From: Parabacteroides sp. FAFU027
Lineage (GTDB): Bacteria > Bacteroidota > Bacteroidia > Bacteroidales > UBA7332
Direction: 5' to 3'
Length of the DNA: 64,000 nucleotides
NCBI RefSeq assembly: GCF_022808675.1
Contig: NZ_JAKZKV010000004.1
Location: 124,001-188,000, forward strand
In this document: piece after piece, positions 54,840 through 62,795 of the stretch
Position numbering within the stretch: position 1 is the first letter of the stretch
Layout: each line of letters starts with the position of its first letter
The notes under the pieces: model-generated
What the model saw: only the letters and a program-made list of their open reading frames with translations
The model's database searches: none
What the model was told of the DNA's origin: nothing
Program-made: the position numbers and the translations under genes

Positions 54840-54929
54840 CCTCCAGCTAAAGCTGGAGGCAATTCAATGAAGAACAGCTAAAGCTGGAGGCAATTCAATG
54901 AAGAATAGCTAAAGCTGGAGGCAATTCAA
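54840..54929. repeat. 31-bp tandem repeat, about three copies
   Basis: The unit begins AGCTAAAGCTGGAGGCAATT and is followed by CAATGAAGAA-type sequence; copies start at 54845, 54876 and 54907 (the third is partial). The first copy is part of a perfect palindrome (CCTCCAGCTAAAGCTGGAGG at 54840-54859). Confidence 0.85.
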
Positions 54930-54943
54930 AGGAGGTGATTTCT

Positions 54944-54969
54944 GAATAGGATTGGCCTTTAGGCCATTC
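54944..54969. repeat. 26-bp palindromic repeat, copy a
   Basis: GAATAGGATTGG followed by CCTTTAGGCCATTC; palindromic core TGGCCTTTAGGCCA. Identical copies at 54988 and 55516. Confidence 0.85.
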
Positions 54970-54987
54970 ATAATGGATGCAATTCAT

Positions 54988-55050
54988 GAATAGGATTGGC
55001 CTTTAGGCCATTCCCGAAATGGATATTAATTACAACCGGCTTTAGCCAAA
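54988..55050. repeat. Two-hairpin repeat unit, left of the tyrosine transposase
   Basis: It contains palindromic repeat copy b (54988-55013) and, 24 bases later, GGCTTTAGCCAAA (55038-55050). The same pair in the same order lies right of the transposase gene at 55516-55574. This resembles a REP doublet. Confidence 0.8.
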
Positions 55051-55063
55051 AGAATTTTATATT

Positions 55064-55504
55064 ATGCCATTCATCAAGGTTTATATTCATTTCGTCTGGT
55101 CAACCAAGAACAGACACCCTTATCTGCATACCCCGGATTTACGGAAGAAAATGTGGAAACACATTCTGGACAATGCAAAGCAAAAAGGAATCTATATTGA
55201 TTTTGTGAATGGTTATGTAGAGCATTGCCACTGTTTGGTATCCCTGGGAGACGACCAAACTATGCGTAAGGTCATGCAGCTCATCAAAGGCGAATCTTCA
55301 TTTTGGATCAATAAATCGGGATTATTGAATGAGAAATTTGAATGGCAGGATGAATATTTTGCAGTGTCAGTTTCTGAATCTATGCTTGATAAGGTGAGGG
55401 ATTATATTAAAAATCAGGAGAGCCATCATACCCGTAAAAGCTGGGATGATGAGTATAAAGAGTTGATGGAAAAATATGGTTTCCAGAGATTCAAGGATGA
55501 ATAA
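55064..55504 (+). CDS. REP-associated tyrosine (Y1, IS200/IS605-like) transposase
   Basis: 146 residues, the usual length. It begins FIKVYIHFVWSTKNRHPYL and carries the HUH motif in NGYVEHCHCLVSLGDD (H-x-H), the KGESSFWINKSG block, WQDEYFAVSVSES and the catalytic Tyr in VRDYIKNQESHH. Such single-strand transposases cut at hairpins. It is flanked on both sides by the same two-hairpin repeats and has no TnpB partner or IS ends, the arrangement of RAYT proteins that spread REP repeats rather than a classic IS. Confidence 0.92.
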   Translation: MPFIKVYIHFVWSTKNRHPYLHTPDLRKKMWKHILDNAKQKGIYIDFVNGYVEHCHCLVSLGDDQTMRKVMQLIKGESSFWINKSGLLNEKFEWQDEYFAVSVSESMLDKVRDYIKNQESHHTRKSWDDEYKELMEKYGFQRFKDE

Positions 55505-55515
55505 TTTTTATTCAT

Positions 55516-55574
55516 GAATAGGATTGGCCTTTAGGCCATTCCAATAGATAAAAAAACAATTGGCTTTAGCCAAA
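55516..55574. repeat. Two-hairpin repeat unit, right of the tyrosine transposase
   Basis: Palindromic repeat copy c (55516-55541) followed by GGCTTTAGCCAAA (55562-55574), mirroring the left unit in direct orientation. The right end abuts the start codon of the SWIM gene. Confidence 0.8.
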
Positions 55575-55575
55575 T

Positions 55576-57294
55576 ATGGACAATATGGAAATAAAACTAA
55601 ACGAATTCGAACAATTTATTGATCCTAAAATCGTAAAACGGGGTCTGGTATATTTCAACGATGATAAGATAATCGCATTTGAAGAAGACGGTCCGGACGA
55701 ATATTTAGCGTTGGTCGATGGCTCTGATAATGAATATGAGGTTTCTTTAAAGACCAAAAGCGGTTTGTTAGTTGATTGGGAGTGCGACTGCCCTTACGAC
55801 GATGGCCCTGTTTGTAAACATGTGGTCGCATGTCTCTATTATATGAGAGAAAACGATTTGACGATCGAATTGCCGGTTGAGAATCCGAAAGAAACGAAGT
55901 CGCAGCCCAAACCCAAAAGTAAGACAGACCAGATAGAAGAGCTGTTGACGAAACTGTCACATGACGAACTAAAAAAGGTAATTTATGAACAATGCCAAAA
56001 TGACCGTTCGTTCAGGGATATGTTTATAGCCCGGTATAGTGATTTGACAGAGTCTGCATCGAAGGAATTGTACGTGAAACAAATCCGGGAAGTGATGAAT
56101 TCACATGCGGATAGATCCGGTTTTATAGACTATTACAGCATTAGTGAAGCGACCGGGGAGATTGATCAACTGGAGGGGCTGGCAGAAAAGATGATCAACA
56201 AGGGGGAATATCGCATTGCTATGTATATGGCTCAGGCTCTTCTTGAGGAAATGGTGGCAGCATTACAATATGTGGATGATAGCGGTGGTGACGTTGGAGG
56301 GTTAATAGAGCAGGCAATGGATTTACTTCATCAGATTATCCGTGAAAACAGGGATGAGCCATTACGAAAAGAGTTGTTCACTTATGCTCTGGATGCATTT
56401 GAAAAGAAACTTTTCGATGGCTGGGATTGGCATTTGGGAATGATTAATCTTGCGATTGAGCTGCAAACTACTCAGGAAGAGTATGACCGGATTGATCAGA
56501 TTTTGCAATCAGTTAAACCCAATGGGGAATCGTGGGATTGGAATTTTGAACAAGCCACAAAGCTCCGTCTGCAATTGTTGAAGAAAAAGGGGATACAGTC
56601 AGATGTTGAGGCCTTTATGCAGGCTCATATCAATATGTCTGATTTTCGAACTGAAATTATCAATAACCTGATAGCCGGAAAGGATTACGAAAAGGCGCTC
56701 AAGATAGCTGAAGATGGAATCCAATACGACGAAAAAGAAAAACCGGGGTTAGTCACTCAATGGCGGGAGATGCAATTGGAGATTTATGAGAAATGTAAGA
56801 ACCGGGATAAAATCATTGAGTTGGCCAGGTATCAGTTTCTGAATAAAGGCAGACGTCCCGGAAAGGAATATTTTGCTCTGATGAAAAAGCTGGTCGAAAC
56901 TTCAGAATGGAACAGTTTTGTGGATAGGCTTATTGTGGATGCGAAAAAGAGAAGATGGATAGAGTTTTATCAGATTTCGGAGGTCTTTATTACGGAAAAA
57001 CGATGGGAAGAGCTGTTTAATTTCCTGAGTGAAAATATTACATTCTATCATCTGGAGCATGTTGAGAAATATTTATTGCCCCGATATGTCAATGAATTGG
57101 CTACATATTACACGACATTGATTCATAATGAATTAAAACATGCGACCAGCCGCGATCATTACAGGCAGATGGCCGGGTATCTCAAACGTGTAGTGAATAT
57201 GGGTAAACGAGACGTTACAGATGCTGTAATTGATAGCCTGAAAAAACAATATTCGAATCGTAGGGCTATGATTGAAGAATTGAGTAAGGTATAG
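55576..57294 (+). CDS. SWIM zinc-finger protein
   Basis: 572 residues. The SWIM zinc-binding motif is at about residues 74-90: WECDCPYDDGPVCKHVVACL (CxC...CxH). After a charged linker (KETKSQPKPKSKTDQIEELL) the rest is helical with TPR-like repeats (MINKGEYRIAMYMAQALLEE; YEKALKIAEDGIQYDEKEKP). The start could also be three codons later (MEIKLNEFEQF). SWIM proteins bind nucleic acid or protein; this family is found in bacteria as single genes next to ATPases or alone, and no function is assigned. It starts directly after a REP-like repeat, so its promoter may lie in or before the RAYT region. Confidence 0.85.
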   Translation: MDNMEIKLNEFEQFIDPKIVKRGLVYFNDDKIIAFEEDGPDEYLALVDGSDNEYEVSLKTKSGLLVDWECDCPYDDGPVCKHVVACLYYMRENDLTIELPVENPKETKSQPKPKSKTDQIEELLTKLSHDELKKVIYEQCQNDRSFRDMFIARYSDLTESASKELYVKQIREVMNSHADRSGFIDYYSISEATGEIDQLEGLAEKMINKGEYRIAMYMAQALLEEMVAALQYVDDSGGDVGGLIEQAMDLLHQIIRENRDEPLRKELFTYALDAFEKKLFDGWDWHLGMINLAIELQTTQEEYDRIDQILQSVKPNGESWDWNFEQATKLRLQLLKKKGIQSDVEAFMQAHINMSDFRTEIINNLIAGKDYEKALKIAEDGIQYDEKEKPGLVTQWREMQLEIYEKCKNRDKIIELARYQFLNKGRRPGKEYFALMKKLVETSEWNSFVDRLIVDAKKRRWIEFYQISEVFITEKRWEELFNFLSENITFYHLEHVEKYLLPRYVNELATYYTTLIHNELKHATSRDHYRQMAGYLKRVVNMGKRDVTDAVIDSLKKQYSNRRAMIEELSKV

Positions 57295-57460
57295 GGGGAA
57301 TAGATACTCTGGCTTTATACCCGGTATCGGGCATTCTATATAATACATCCTTGAAATACCCTATTTGGTGCTTGTTTTTATCGTTCATACAATCAGTTAG
57401 TTACAAAATAAATCATACCACTTGTACTACAACTTGCATAAAACAAATTTTGAGCCGCTC

Positions 57461-57468
57461 TAATTTTG
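57461..57468 (+). promoter_or_regulatory. Candidate -7 box (TAATTTTG) for the DUF6266-like gene
   Basis: TAATTTTG fits TAnnTTTG, about 60 bases before the start codon at 57530. Confidence 0.4.
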
Positions 57469-57529
57469 CAATGTCGGAATCACGAAGAAAGCGCGTTGCT
57501 TTCGGGTACAGAGGACGGCACCAATTATT

Positions 57530-58162
57530 ATGAGTATTGCTCAAAATCCCCTGACCGGCCAGATGAGAAAATCAATGGCTAACTTCAACACTTATGTACA
57601 CCGCGGACAGAACGTGGTGAGTTCGAAAGCCTTCAACCGGAAGGATGCCAATACGGATGCTCAGCAACTCCAACGGGCATGTTTCAAGCTGACGGCTGAT
57701 TTTTACCAGTCGATGGGCGGCTTCATTGATGCCGGGTTTCCGGTACGTCCCGAACGGTACTCTCCGTATAACTTTTTTATGTATCTGAACATGCCTAACG
57801 CTATTGATACCAGCGGTGATGCACCAGCGCTTATCTACGAAAAACTGCAACTTGCTAAAGGTTCATTAGCGGCGGTAAATGTGATGACAACCTCTCTGGG
57901 AGATGCGGGGTTAACACTCGGTTGTGAATCGAATCAGAGTTATCCATATTCGTCAGCCGATGATGTGATAATGGTCTTGGTGAAGGCAAAAAACGGAGCA
58001 TTGTATGCAAAACGTCAGCCACGCGGGAGTGAAGAGAACTGGACTGTAACGGTTACGTTACCGAAGTTGTTAGCTGCGGATATTGAATGTGTCTTTTTGT
58101 TTGCCACAACAGCTGATGGGAAAAAGGCATCCAATACAGTGTATGTGCCACTTATAGGGTAG
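57530..58162 (+). CDS. DUF6266-like protein of unknown function
   Basis: 210 residues, no signal peptide. The N-terminal part (LTGQMRKSMANFNTYVHRGQ, NVVSSKAFNRKDANTDAQQL, QRACFKLTADFY) follows the DUF6266 pattern of short strands, a 'nVvs.k' segment and a Q..R..F helix. The C-terminal half has an Ig-like beta pattern ending VFLFATTADGKKASNTVYVP. An ATGA overlap joins it to a 20-codon frame starting at 57471, possibly a leader. A relic of the same 3' end lies at 62590. Confidence 0.75.
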   Translation: MSIAQNPLTGQMRKSMANFNTYVHRGQNVVSSKAFNRKDANTDAQQLQRACFKLTADFYQSMGGFIDAGFPVRPERYSPYNFFMYLNMPNAIDTSGDAPALIYEKLQLAKGSLAAVNVMTTSLGDAGLTLGCESNQSYPYSSADDVIMVLVKAKNGALYAKRQPRGSEENWTVTVTLPKLLAADIECVFLFATTADGKKASNTVYVPLIG

Positions 58163-58201
58163 GGATTTCGGGTTATCGGATCAATGATTACAGGATTATT
58201 G

Positions 58202-58250
58202 AAAAAGCCACAGTGTCTGAATCACTTCGTTTTCAGTTACTGGGGCTTTT
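58202..58250 (+). terminator. Terminator after the DUF6266-like gene
   Basis: Arms AAAAGCCACAGT and ACTGGGGCTTTT pair with one mismatch, and inner arms CTGAA / TTCAG also pair; a T-containing trailer follows. It is similar in sequence to the terminator at 62683-62736. Confidence 0.75.
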
Positions 58251-58469
58251 CATTTTAATGTTGTTGAAAGAGACTTCGCAGCGCTGCTGTTTCTGCATCC
58301 AATAACCTCCTTTAGTTATTTGGTTGGGCTATTGGCATCAATGAATTATAAGGACATGATTCTTTGTTCTGATCTCCATTAATTCTTTTTAATGCCCTGG
58401 TTGGCTGTTCTGTAATTGCAATTTGATATAAATTAAAAGTCATATAAAACAGGATTCAAGTAAATCTAC

Positions 58470-58477
58470 TATATTTG
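58470..58477 (+). promoter_or_regulatory. Candidate -7 box (TATATTTG) for the lipoprotein gene
   Basis: Matches TAnnTTTG 26 bases before the start codon of the lipoprotein gene. Confidence 0.5.
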
Positions 58478-58503
58478 TGCAAACCAATTGAATTATAATT
58501 ATT

Positions 58504-59316
58504 ATGAGAAAACAAATAAGCAAATCTGTCTCTGCAGCATTAATACTTGCATTCGTTGCATTTATGTCATCTTGCAATAATCGCCAGCAGTCATCAGATA
58601 AAGTTAATAAAAAAGAAGTAGAGAAGGATGTCAAGGAGGTTGTGTATCCAATGCCAACATCCTTTGAATTAACCGAAATGCTGAACCGTATTGGCGCTGC
58701 ATATATATTGACCCTTTCAAATTCTGCGGAAAATGTTAATAAGTATCTGACTGAAAGAAGTCAGGCCCTGAACCTGGGTGTTTATGGTGCTGATCTATGC
58801 TATGCAAGTACTTATCGCCAGCAGAAGGAAACTATGAGCTATATGAAGGCGTCAAAAGTTCTTGTTGAAGGACTCAACATCAGCTCAGCCATTGATCCTG
58901 ATATCATTGATAAAATAGAGCAAAGCGGCGACAACAAGGAAAAGCTGGTGAAAATTATTACTGAATCATTCTACAGTACATATAAATATTTGCAGAAAAA
59001 TGACAGAAGTGGAGTGTCTACAATCATCATGGCCGGTAGCTGGGTTGAGGGATTGTATATAGCAACTCATATTTCTGAAGATACTTACAAAAACGTAGAG
59101 ATGGTTAAGATCATTCTTGATCAAAAGAAATCACTTGACAAACTATTAGGCCTGATGGCTAAGAATACCAACAATGCGGATGTAAAATCGGCATACGATG
59201 ACTTGCAGCCATTGAAAAAAATCTACGATTCAATTGATGAAAAAGCAATCACTGAAAAACAGTTGAATTCAATACAAAGTGCTGTAAGTGAATTGCGTAA
59301 TAAAATAGTAGAGTAA
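58504..59316 (+). CDS. Helical lipoprotein of unknown function
   Basis: 270 residues with lipobox signal (ALILAFVAFMSSC). After a charged linker (NNRQQSSDKVNKKEVEKDVK) the chain is almost entirely helical, with conserved-looking LGVYGADLCYASTYRQQKET and IIMAGSWVEGLYIATHISED segments. I do not recognise a family. It precedes the large ABC transporter by 120 bases, with a terminator between them, and may be its envelope partner; this is inferred from position. Confidence 0.75.
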   Translation: MRKQISKSVSAALILAFVAFMSSCNNRQQSSDKVNKKEVEKDVKEVVYPMPTSFELTEMLNRIGAAYILTLSNSAENVNKYLTERSQALNLGVYGADLCYASTYRQQKETMSYMKASKVLVEGLNISSAIDPDIIDKIEQSGDNKEKLVKIITESFYSTYKYLQKNDRSGVSTIIMAGSWVEGLYIATHISEDTYKNVEMVKIILDQKKSLDKLLGLMAKNTNNADVKSAYDDLQPLKKIYDSIDEKAITEKQLNSIQSAVSELRNKIVE

Positions 59317-59352
59317 TTTCAATACATCCCGGTAAATGGGATTAAAAAAAAT

Positions 59353-59393
59353 AAAAGGGGCTATCTTGCAAAAGAAACAGGCTCCTTTTTTTT
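59353..59393 (+). terminator. Terminator after the lipoprotein gene
   Basis: Arms AAAAGGGGCT and GGCTCCTTTT pair (with a G-T pair), followed by an eight-base T-run. It lies between the lipoprotein and ABC transporter genes, so the two may be only partly co-transcribed. Confidence 0.8.
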
Positions 59394-59437
59394 GTTATAC
59401 TGTCACGTCCTGAATTAGCGATACCAAAACTACCTTT

Positions 59438-62400
59438 ATGAGTGAAACACTACTTGAAGCCCTGATGCAATTGTTCGCCCTCCTCTCTGATATTATCAAA
59501 GCGGATGATAGAGGCAGGACCCGCTCATTGGTGAATTTCTTTCTTTCAAAATATTACAGCAAAGAATTTGTTGAAGCTTACCTGGAGCGTTATGACTTCT
59601 ATTTGGATAAATATCAGGGCGCTGTACGTCAGGATAAGAATGAACAAAAAGGAAGTAGCAATAGTGAAAGGTATCTGAAGATTCTGGAGATCAGCAGGCA
59701 TGTGAATGCCGAAATGGAAGAGGAGCCCAGGGTCATTTTGATCGGATTGCTCCTTAACTTCATGAAAAGTGATGAAGAGGTCGGAGAACAAGCACTTGCT
59801 TTTGTAAGTATCCTGGCCCGTGAGCTTCAGATCAATGAGAATGATTACAGAAATATCAATGACTTCATTCTGAAGCGTCCCGAAGAAGTGTCAGACAAAG
59901 CTGCACTGTTATTGATTTCCGGGAATAAAGAGTTGCCTCTCGTAGGGATAAAACATATTTACAACCCACCTCAACAGGTCTTGGTTTGGGTATTGCACGT
60001 CAGAAGCACCAATTCATTCTTTTTCAGATACAGTGGCCCCCGAAACCTCTATATGAACGGAACCATGATGGAGCAGGATAGGGCTTATCTGTTAAATGCC
60101 GGTTCGATCATTAAGACATCGCTGATGCCACCGGTGTATTATGGTACAATAGCTGAAAAGTTTATTCATCGGGAAGATAAAGGCAAGATTATCTATAGGG
60201 CTATTGATATCGAATACAAATTCAACGCTACCCAGATTGGTATCCATAAGTTTAGCTTCAGAGGCCGGTCAGGTCAGTTGGTGGCTGTCATGGGGGGAAG
60301 CGGAACCGGGAAATCAACATTGCTCAATGTCTTAAACGGAAGTTATAAATTAAGTAATGGATCCATTTCCGTCAATGGATATGATCTGCACGCTGAATCC
60401 GGCAAACTACAGGGTGTTATCGGGTTTGTCCCTCAGGATGATATGTTGATTGAGGAGCTGACCGTATTTGAAAACCTCTATTACAATGCCAAATTGTGTT
60501 TCAGTCATATCGATCATGATGGTATCGTTAAACTGGTCGAAAAAGCGCTGTCAGACTTTGATCTGGTGGAAGCCCGTGATCTTGTCGTTGGAAACCCGTT
60601 AAGGAAAGTCCTGAGCGGTGGTCAACGCAAACGGCTTAATATTGCCCTTGAGTTGATCAGGGAGCCCTCTATATTGTTTGTAGATGAACCCACTTCCGGT
60701 TTGTCTTCCATGGATTCGGAAAAAGTCATCGTCCTGCTGAAAAGACAGACCTTAAAAGGCCGTTTGGTAATCATCAATATACATCAGCCTTCATCCGATC
60801 TTTACAAGCTAATCGACAAGCTTTTAATCATTGATAAAGGGGGACATATTATATATAACGGCAACCCCATGGATGCCATTGTATATTTTAAAAAACAGGC
60901 ACACTATGTCAATGCCGAAGAACGCGAGTGTAATGTTTGCGGTAATGTTAAAACAGAGCAACCACTCCGGATAATCGAAGCCCGAATTGTAGGCCCGAAT
61001 GGAAAACCTGTGCGTAAACGACGGGTGAAACCAGAGGATTGGTACCAGTTATACCTTGAGAATTTCGAGAGGAAATTTGCATGGAAATCAAAAGCATTAA
61101 AGCAGAAAAAAGAGAAATTGCCTGCAAACCTTTACAATATACCGGGTAGGTTTAATCAATTCAAGACCTTCATCATGCGCGATACACTGGCGAAGATCAA
61201 GGATAAGCAATACCTGTTGATAAATCTGCTTGAAGCTCCTGTATTGGCCGTGATACTTGGCTTTTTTACCAAATTCATTGCAGGAACAGCCTCTGATCCC
61301 AATGCCTACGTATTCAGCAAAAATGAAAACCTGCCCGCTTACTTGTTTATGAGTGTGGTGGTGGCATTGTTCCTGGGGTTGAACGTAAGTGCCGAAGAGA
61401 TAATCAAAGACAGGAAACTGCTAAAAAGGGAGCAATTCCTGAACCTGAGCCGGTTTAGCTATTTAAGCAGTAAGATAGTGATCCTTTTTACTATTTCGGC
61501 TATTCAGTCCCTGTTGTTCGTTTTGATCGGAAATTCAATCCTTGAAATTCAGGGTCTTACATTCAGCTACTGGGCCATTTTATTTTCGACCGCCTGCTTT
61601 GCCAATATCCTTGGTTTAAATATCAGTAGTGGACTCAATTCTGTGGTGTCGATTTATATCCTGATACCCTTAATCCTGGTACCACAAATCCTGTTCAGCG
61701 GGGTTATTGTGAATTTCGACAAGTTGCACCGTTCTTTCTCCTCAGAGCAATATGTACCGGTGATTGGTGATATGATGACTTCACGCTGGGCTTTCGAAGC
61801 TCTGTCGGTAAATCAATTTATGAACAACAAATACGAATCAAAACTATATGATCAGGAAAGAGGCATGAGTCAGACTACTTTCATTGCTTCATCCCTTATC
61901 CCCGAACTTGAGTCGTTGAACGAAAACTGTAAACAGGAACTGGAGTCAAAAGACGTGTTTTCTCTGAACCATGATGTAAAAGTGATCGGATCAGAGATTG
62001 AGAAGATCGAAAGAGAATTCCCGACAATGAAAAGTACATTTAATGTAGGGCTGGACAACTATGATAAAACCACTTACAATGGGCTTAAAACAGCGTTGAC
62101 GAATGCAAAGCAAATACTGAATGATCAATACAAAGTATATCGCAGCCAGAAAGATGTTGAATTAAATAAACTTGCCGTGAAACTGGGTGGTAACGACGCT
62201 CTGTTTCGGTTTAAAGAACAATATTATAATGACGCGTTGTCATCTGTCCTTCTGAAAAAAGACGAGTTTAACGAGATCAGGTACACAGGCGATCGTTTTA
62301 TACAAAAGCGCGATCCTGTTTACCAGCTACCGTCATCGGATTGGGGCCGGGCGCATTTTTACTCTCCGGTAAAAATATTGTATGGTATTACAATTCCGAC

Positions 62401-62554
62401 CCCTTTGTTCAACGTCTTGTTTATCTGGCTATCCGCTGCTCTGTTTTACATCGCTCTGTATTGCGACTTGCTACGGAAGCTGATTAAATACATAGAAAGG
62501 TTCAGGTTACGGAGAATCAACCAACGATTGCAACGAATGTCAGGGCATATATAA
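59438..62554 (+). CDS. ABCG-type transporter with N-terminal helical and FHA-like domains
   Basis: 1038 residues. Residues about 1-150 are helical and acidic and resemble TerB-like domains (LMQLFALLSDIIKADDRGRT; FMKSDEEVGEQALAFVSILA). Residues about 165-235 have an FHA-like beta pattern (FFFRYSGPRNLYMNGTMMEQ). The ABC ATPase follows: Walker A VMGGSGTGKSTLL (about 284-294), signature VLSGGQRKRLNIAL (about 390), Walker B LFVDEPTSGLSS (about 413). A Cys-containing linker (ERECNVCGNVK) leads to an ABC2 membrane part with six helices from about 590 and a large extracellular helical loop (about 770-970). This is a half-transporter that likely works as a dimer; its cargo is unknown. Confidence 0.88.
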   Translation: MSETLLEALMQLFALLSDIIKADDRGRTRSLVNFFLSKYYSKEFVEAYLERYDFYLDKYQGAVRQDKNEQKGSSNSERYLKILEISRHVNAEMEEEPRVILIGLLLNFMKSDEEVGEQALAFVSILARELQINENDYRNINDFILKRPEEVSDKAALLLISGNKELPLVGIKHIYNPPQQVLVWVLHVRSTNSFFFRYSGPRNLYMNGTMMEQDRAYLLNAGSIIKTSLMPPVYYGTIAEKFIHREDKGKIIYRAIDIEYKFNATQIGIHKFSFRGRSGQLVAVMGGSGTGKSTLLNVLNGSYKLSNGSISVNGYDLHAESGKLQGVIGFVPQDDMLIEELTVFENLYYNAKLCFSHIDHDGIVKLVEKALSDFDLVEARDLVVGNPLRKVLSGGQRKRLNIALELIREPSILFVDEPTSGLSSMDSEKVIVLLKRQTLKGRLVIINIHQPSSDLYKLIDKLLIIDKGGHIIYNGNPMDAIVYFKKQAHYVNAEERECNVCGNVKTEQPLRIIEARIVGPNGKPVRKRRVKPEDWYQLYLENFERKFAWKSKALKQKKEKLPANLYNIPGRFNQFKTFIMRDTLAKIKDKQYLLINLLEAPVLAVILGFFTKFIAGTASDPNAYVFSKNENLPAYLFMSVVVALFLGLNVSAEEIIKDRKLLKREQFLNLSRFSYLSSKIVILFTISAIQSLLFVLIGNSILEIQGLTFSYWAILFSTACFANILGLNISSGLNSVVSIYILIPLILVPQILFSGVIVNFDKLHRSFSSEQYVPVIGDMMTSRWAFEALSVNQFMNNKYESKLYDQERGMSQTTFIASSLIPELESLNENCKQELESKDVFSLNHDVKVIGSEIEKIEREFPTMKSTFNVGLDNYDKTTYNGLKTALTNAKQILNDQYKVYRSQKDVELNKLAVKLGGNDALFRFKEQYYNDALSSVLLKKDEFNEIRYTGDRFIQKRDPVYQLPSSDWGRAHFYSPVKILYGITIPTPLFNVLFIWLSAALFYIALYCDLLRKLIKYIERFRLRRINQRLQRMSGHI

Positions 62555-62589
62555 TGGTGTTCTAAAGTTGAGATCCTTTCTTGGCCAGC

Positions 62590-62655
62590 TTGTTTGCCTC
62601 AAACGCAGAGGGTGAAAAGCCATCCAATACGGTGGATGTGTAACTGGTTGGGTAA
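62590..62655 (+). pseudogene. Relic of a DUF6266-like 3' end
   Basis: Reading frame LFASNAEGEKPSNTVDV*LVG* matches the last residues of the gene at 57530 (FATTADGKKASNTVYVPLIG), with a stop in place of the final Pro. There is no upstream coding region; the relic follows the ABC transporter stop by 35 bases. The following terminator also resembles the one after 57530. Confidence 0.8.
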
Positions 62656-62682
62656 CGAGGCTGCTGATTATTGACATAATAG

Positions 62683-62736
62683 AAAAATCCGCAGTGACTG
62701 GAATCGTTTGATTCACAGTTACTGCGGATTTTTTTG
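62683..62736 (+). terminator. Terminator after the ABC transporter and relic
   Basis: Arms AAAAATCCGCAGTGACTG and CAGTTACTGCGGATTTTTTT pair with one mismatch. It resembles the terminator at 58202-58250 over the outer arms and loop words. Confidence 0.85.
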
Positions 62737-62795
62737 CTTTAAAACATCAGAAAAGAGTACCCAGAGGTATTTTTCCGGAAAGCTCTTTGACGTTT

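Larger units (their letters stand above)
58163..58503. other. Intergenic region between the DUF6266-like gene and the lipoprotein gene
   Basis: About 340 bases. It has the terminator at 58202-58250 and a -7 box at 58470. The middle holds no gene that I can support. Confidence 0.6.

Noticed and set aside
54845-54929. Possible CRISPR array
   Set aside because: The three 31-bp units are directly adjacent with no unique spacers and there is no cas gene; it is a plain tandem repeat.
53724-57294. A conjugative transposon built around the RteC-like gene
   Set aside because: No integrase, excisionase, mobilisation or tra genes are present in the window, so only an isolated RteC-like gene can be claimed.
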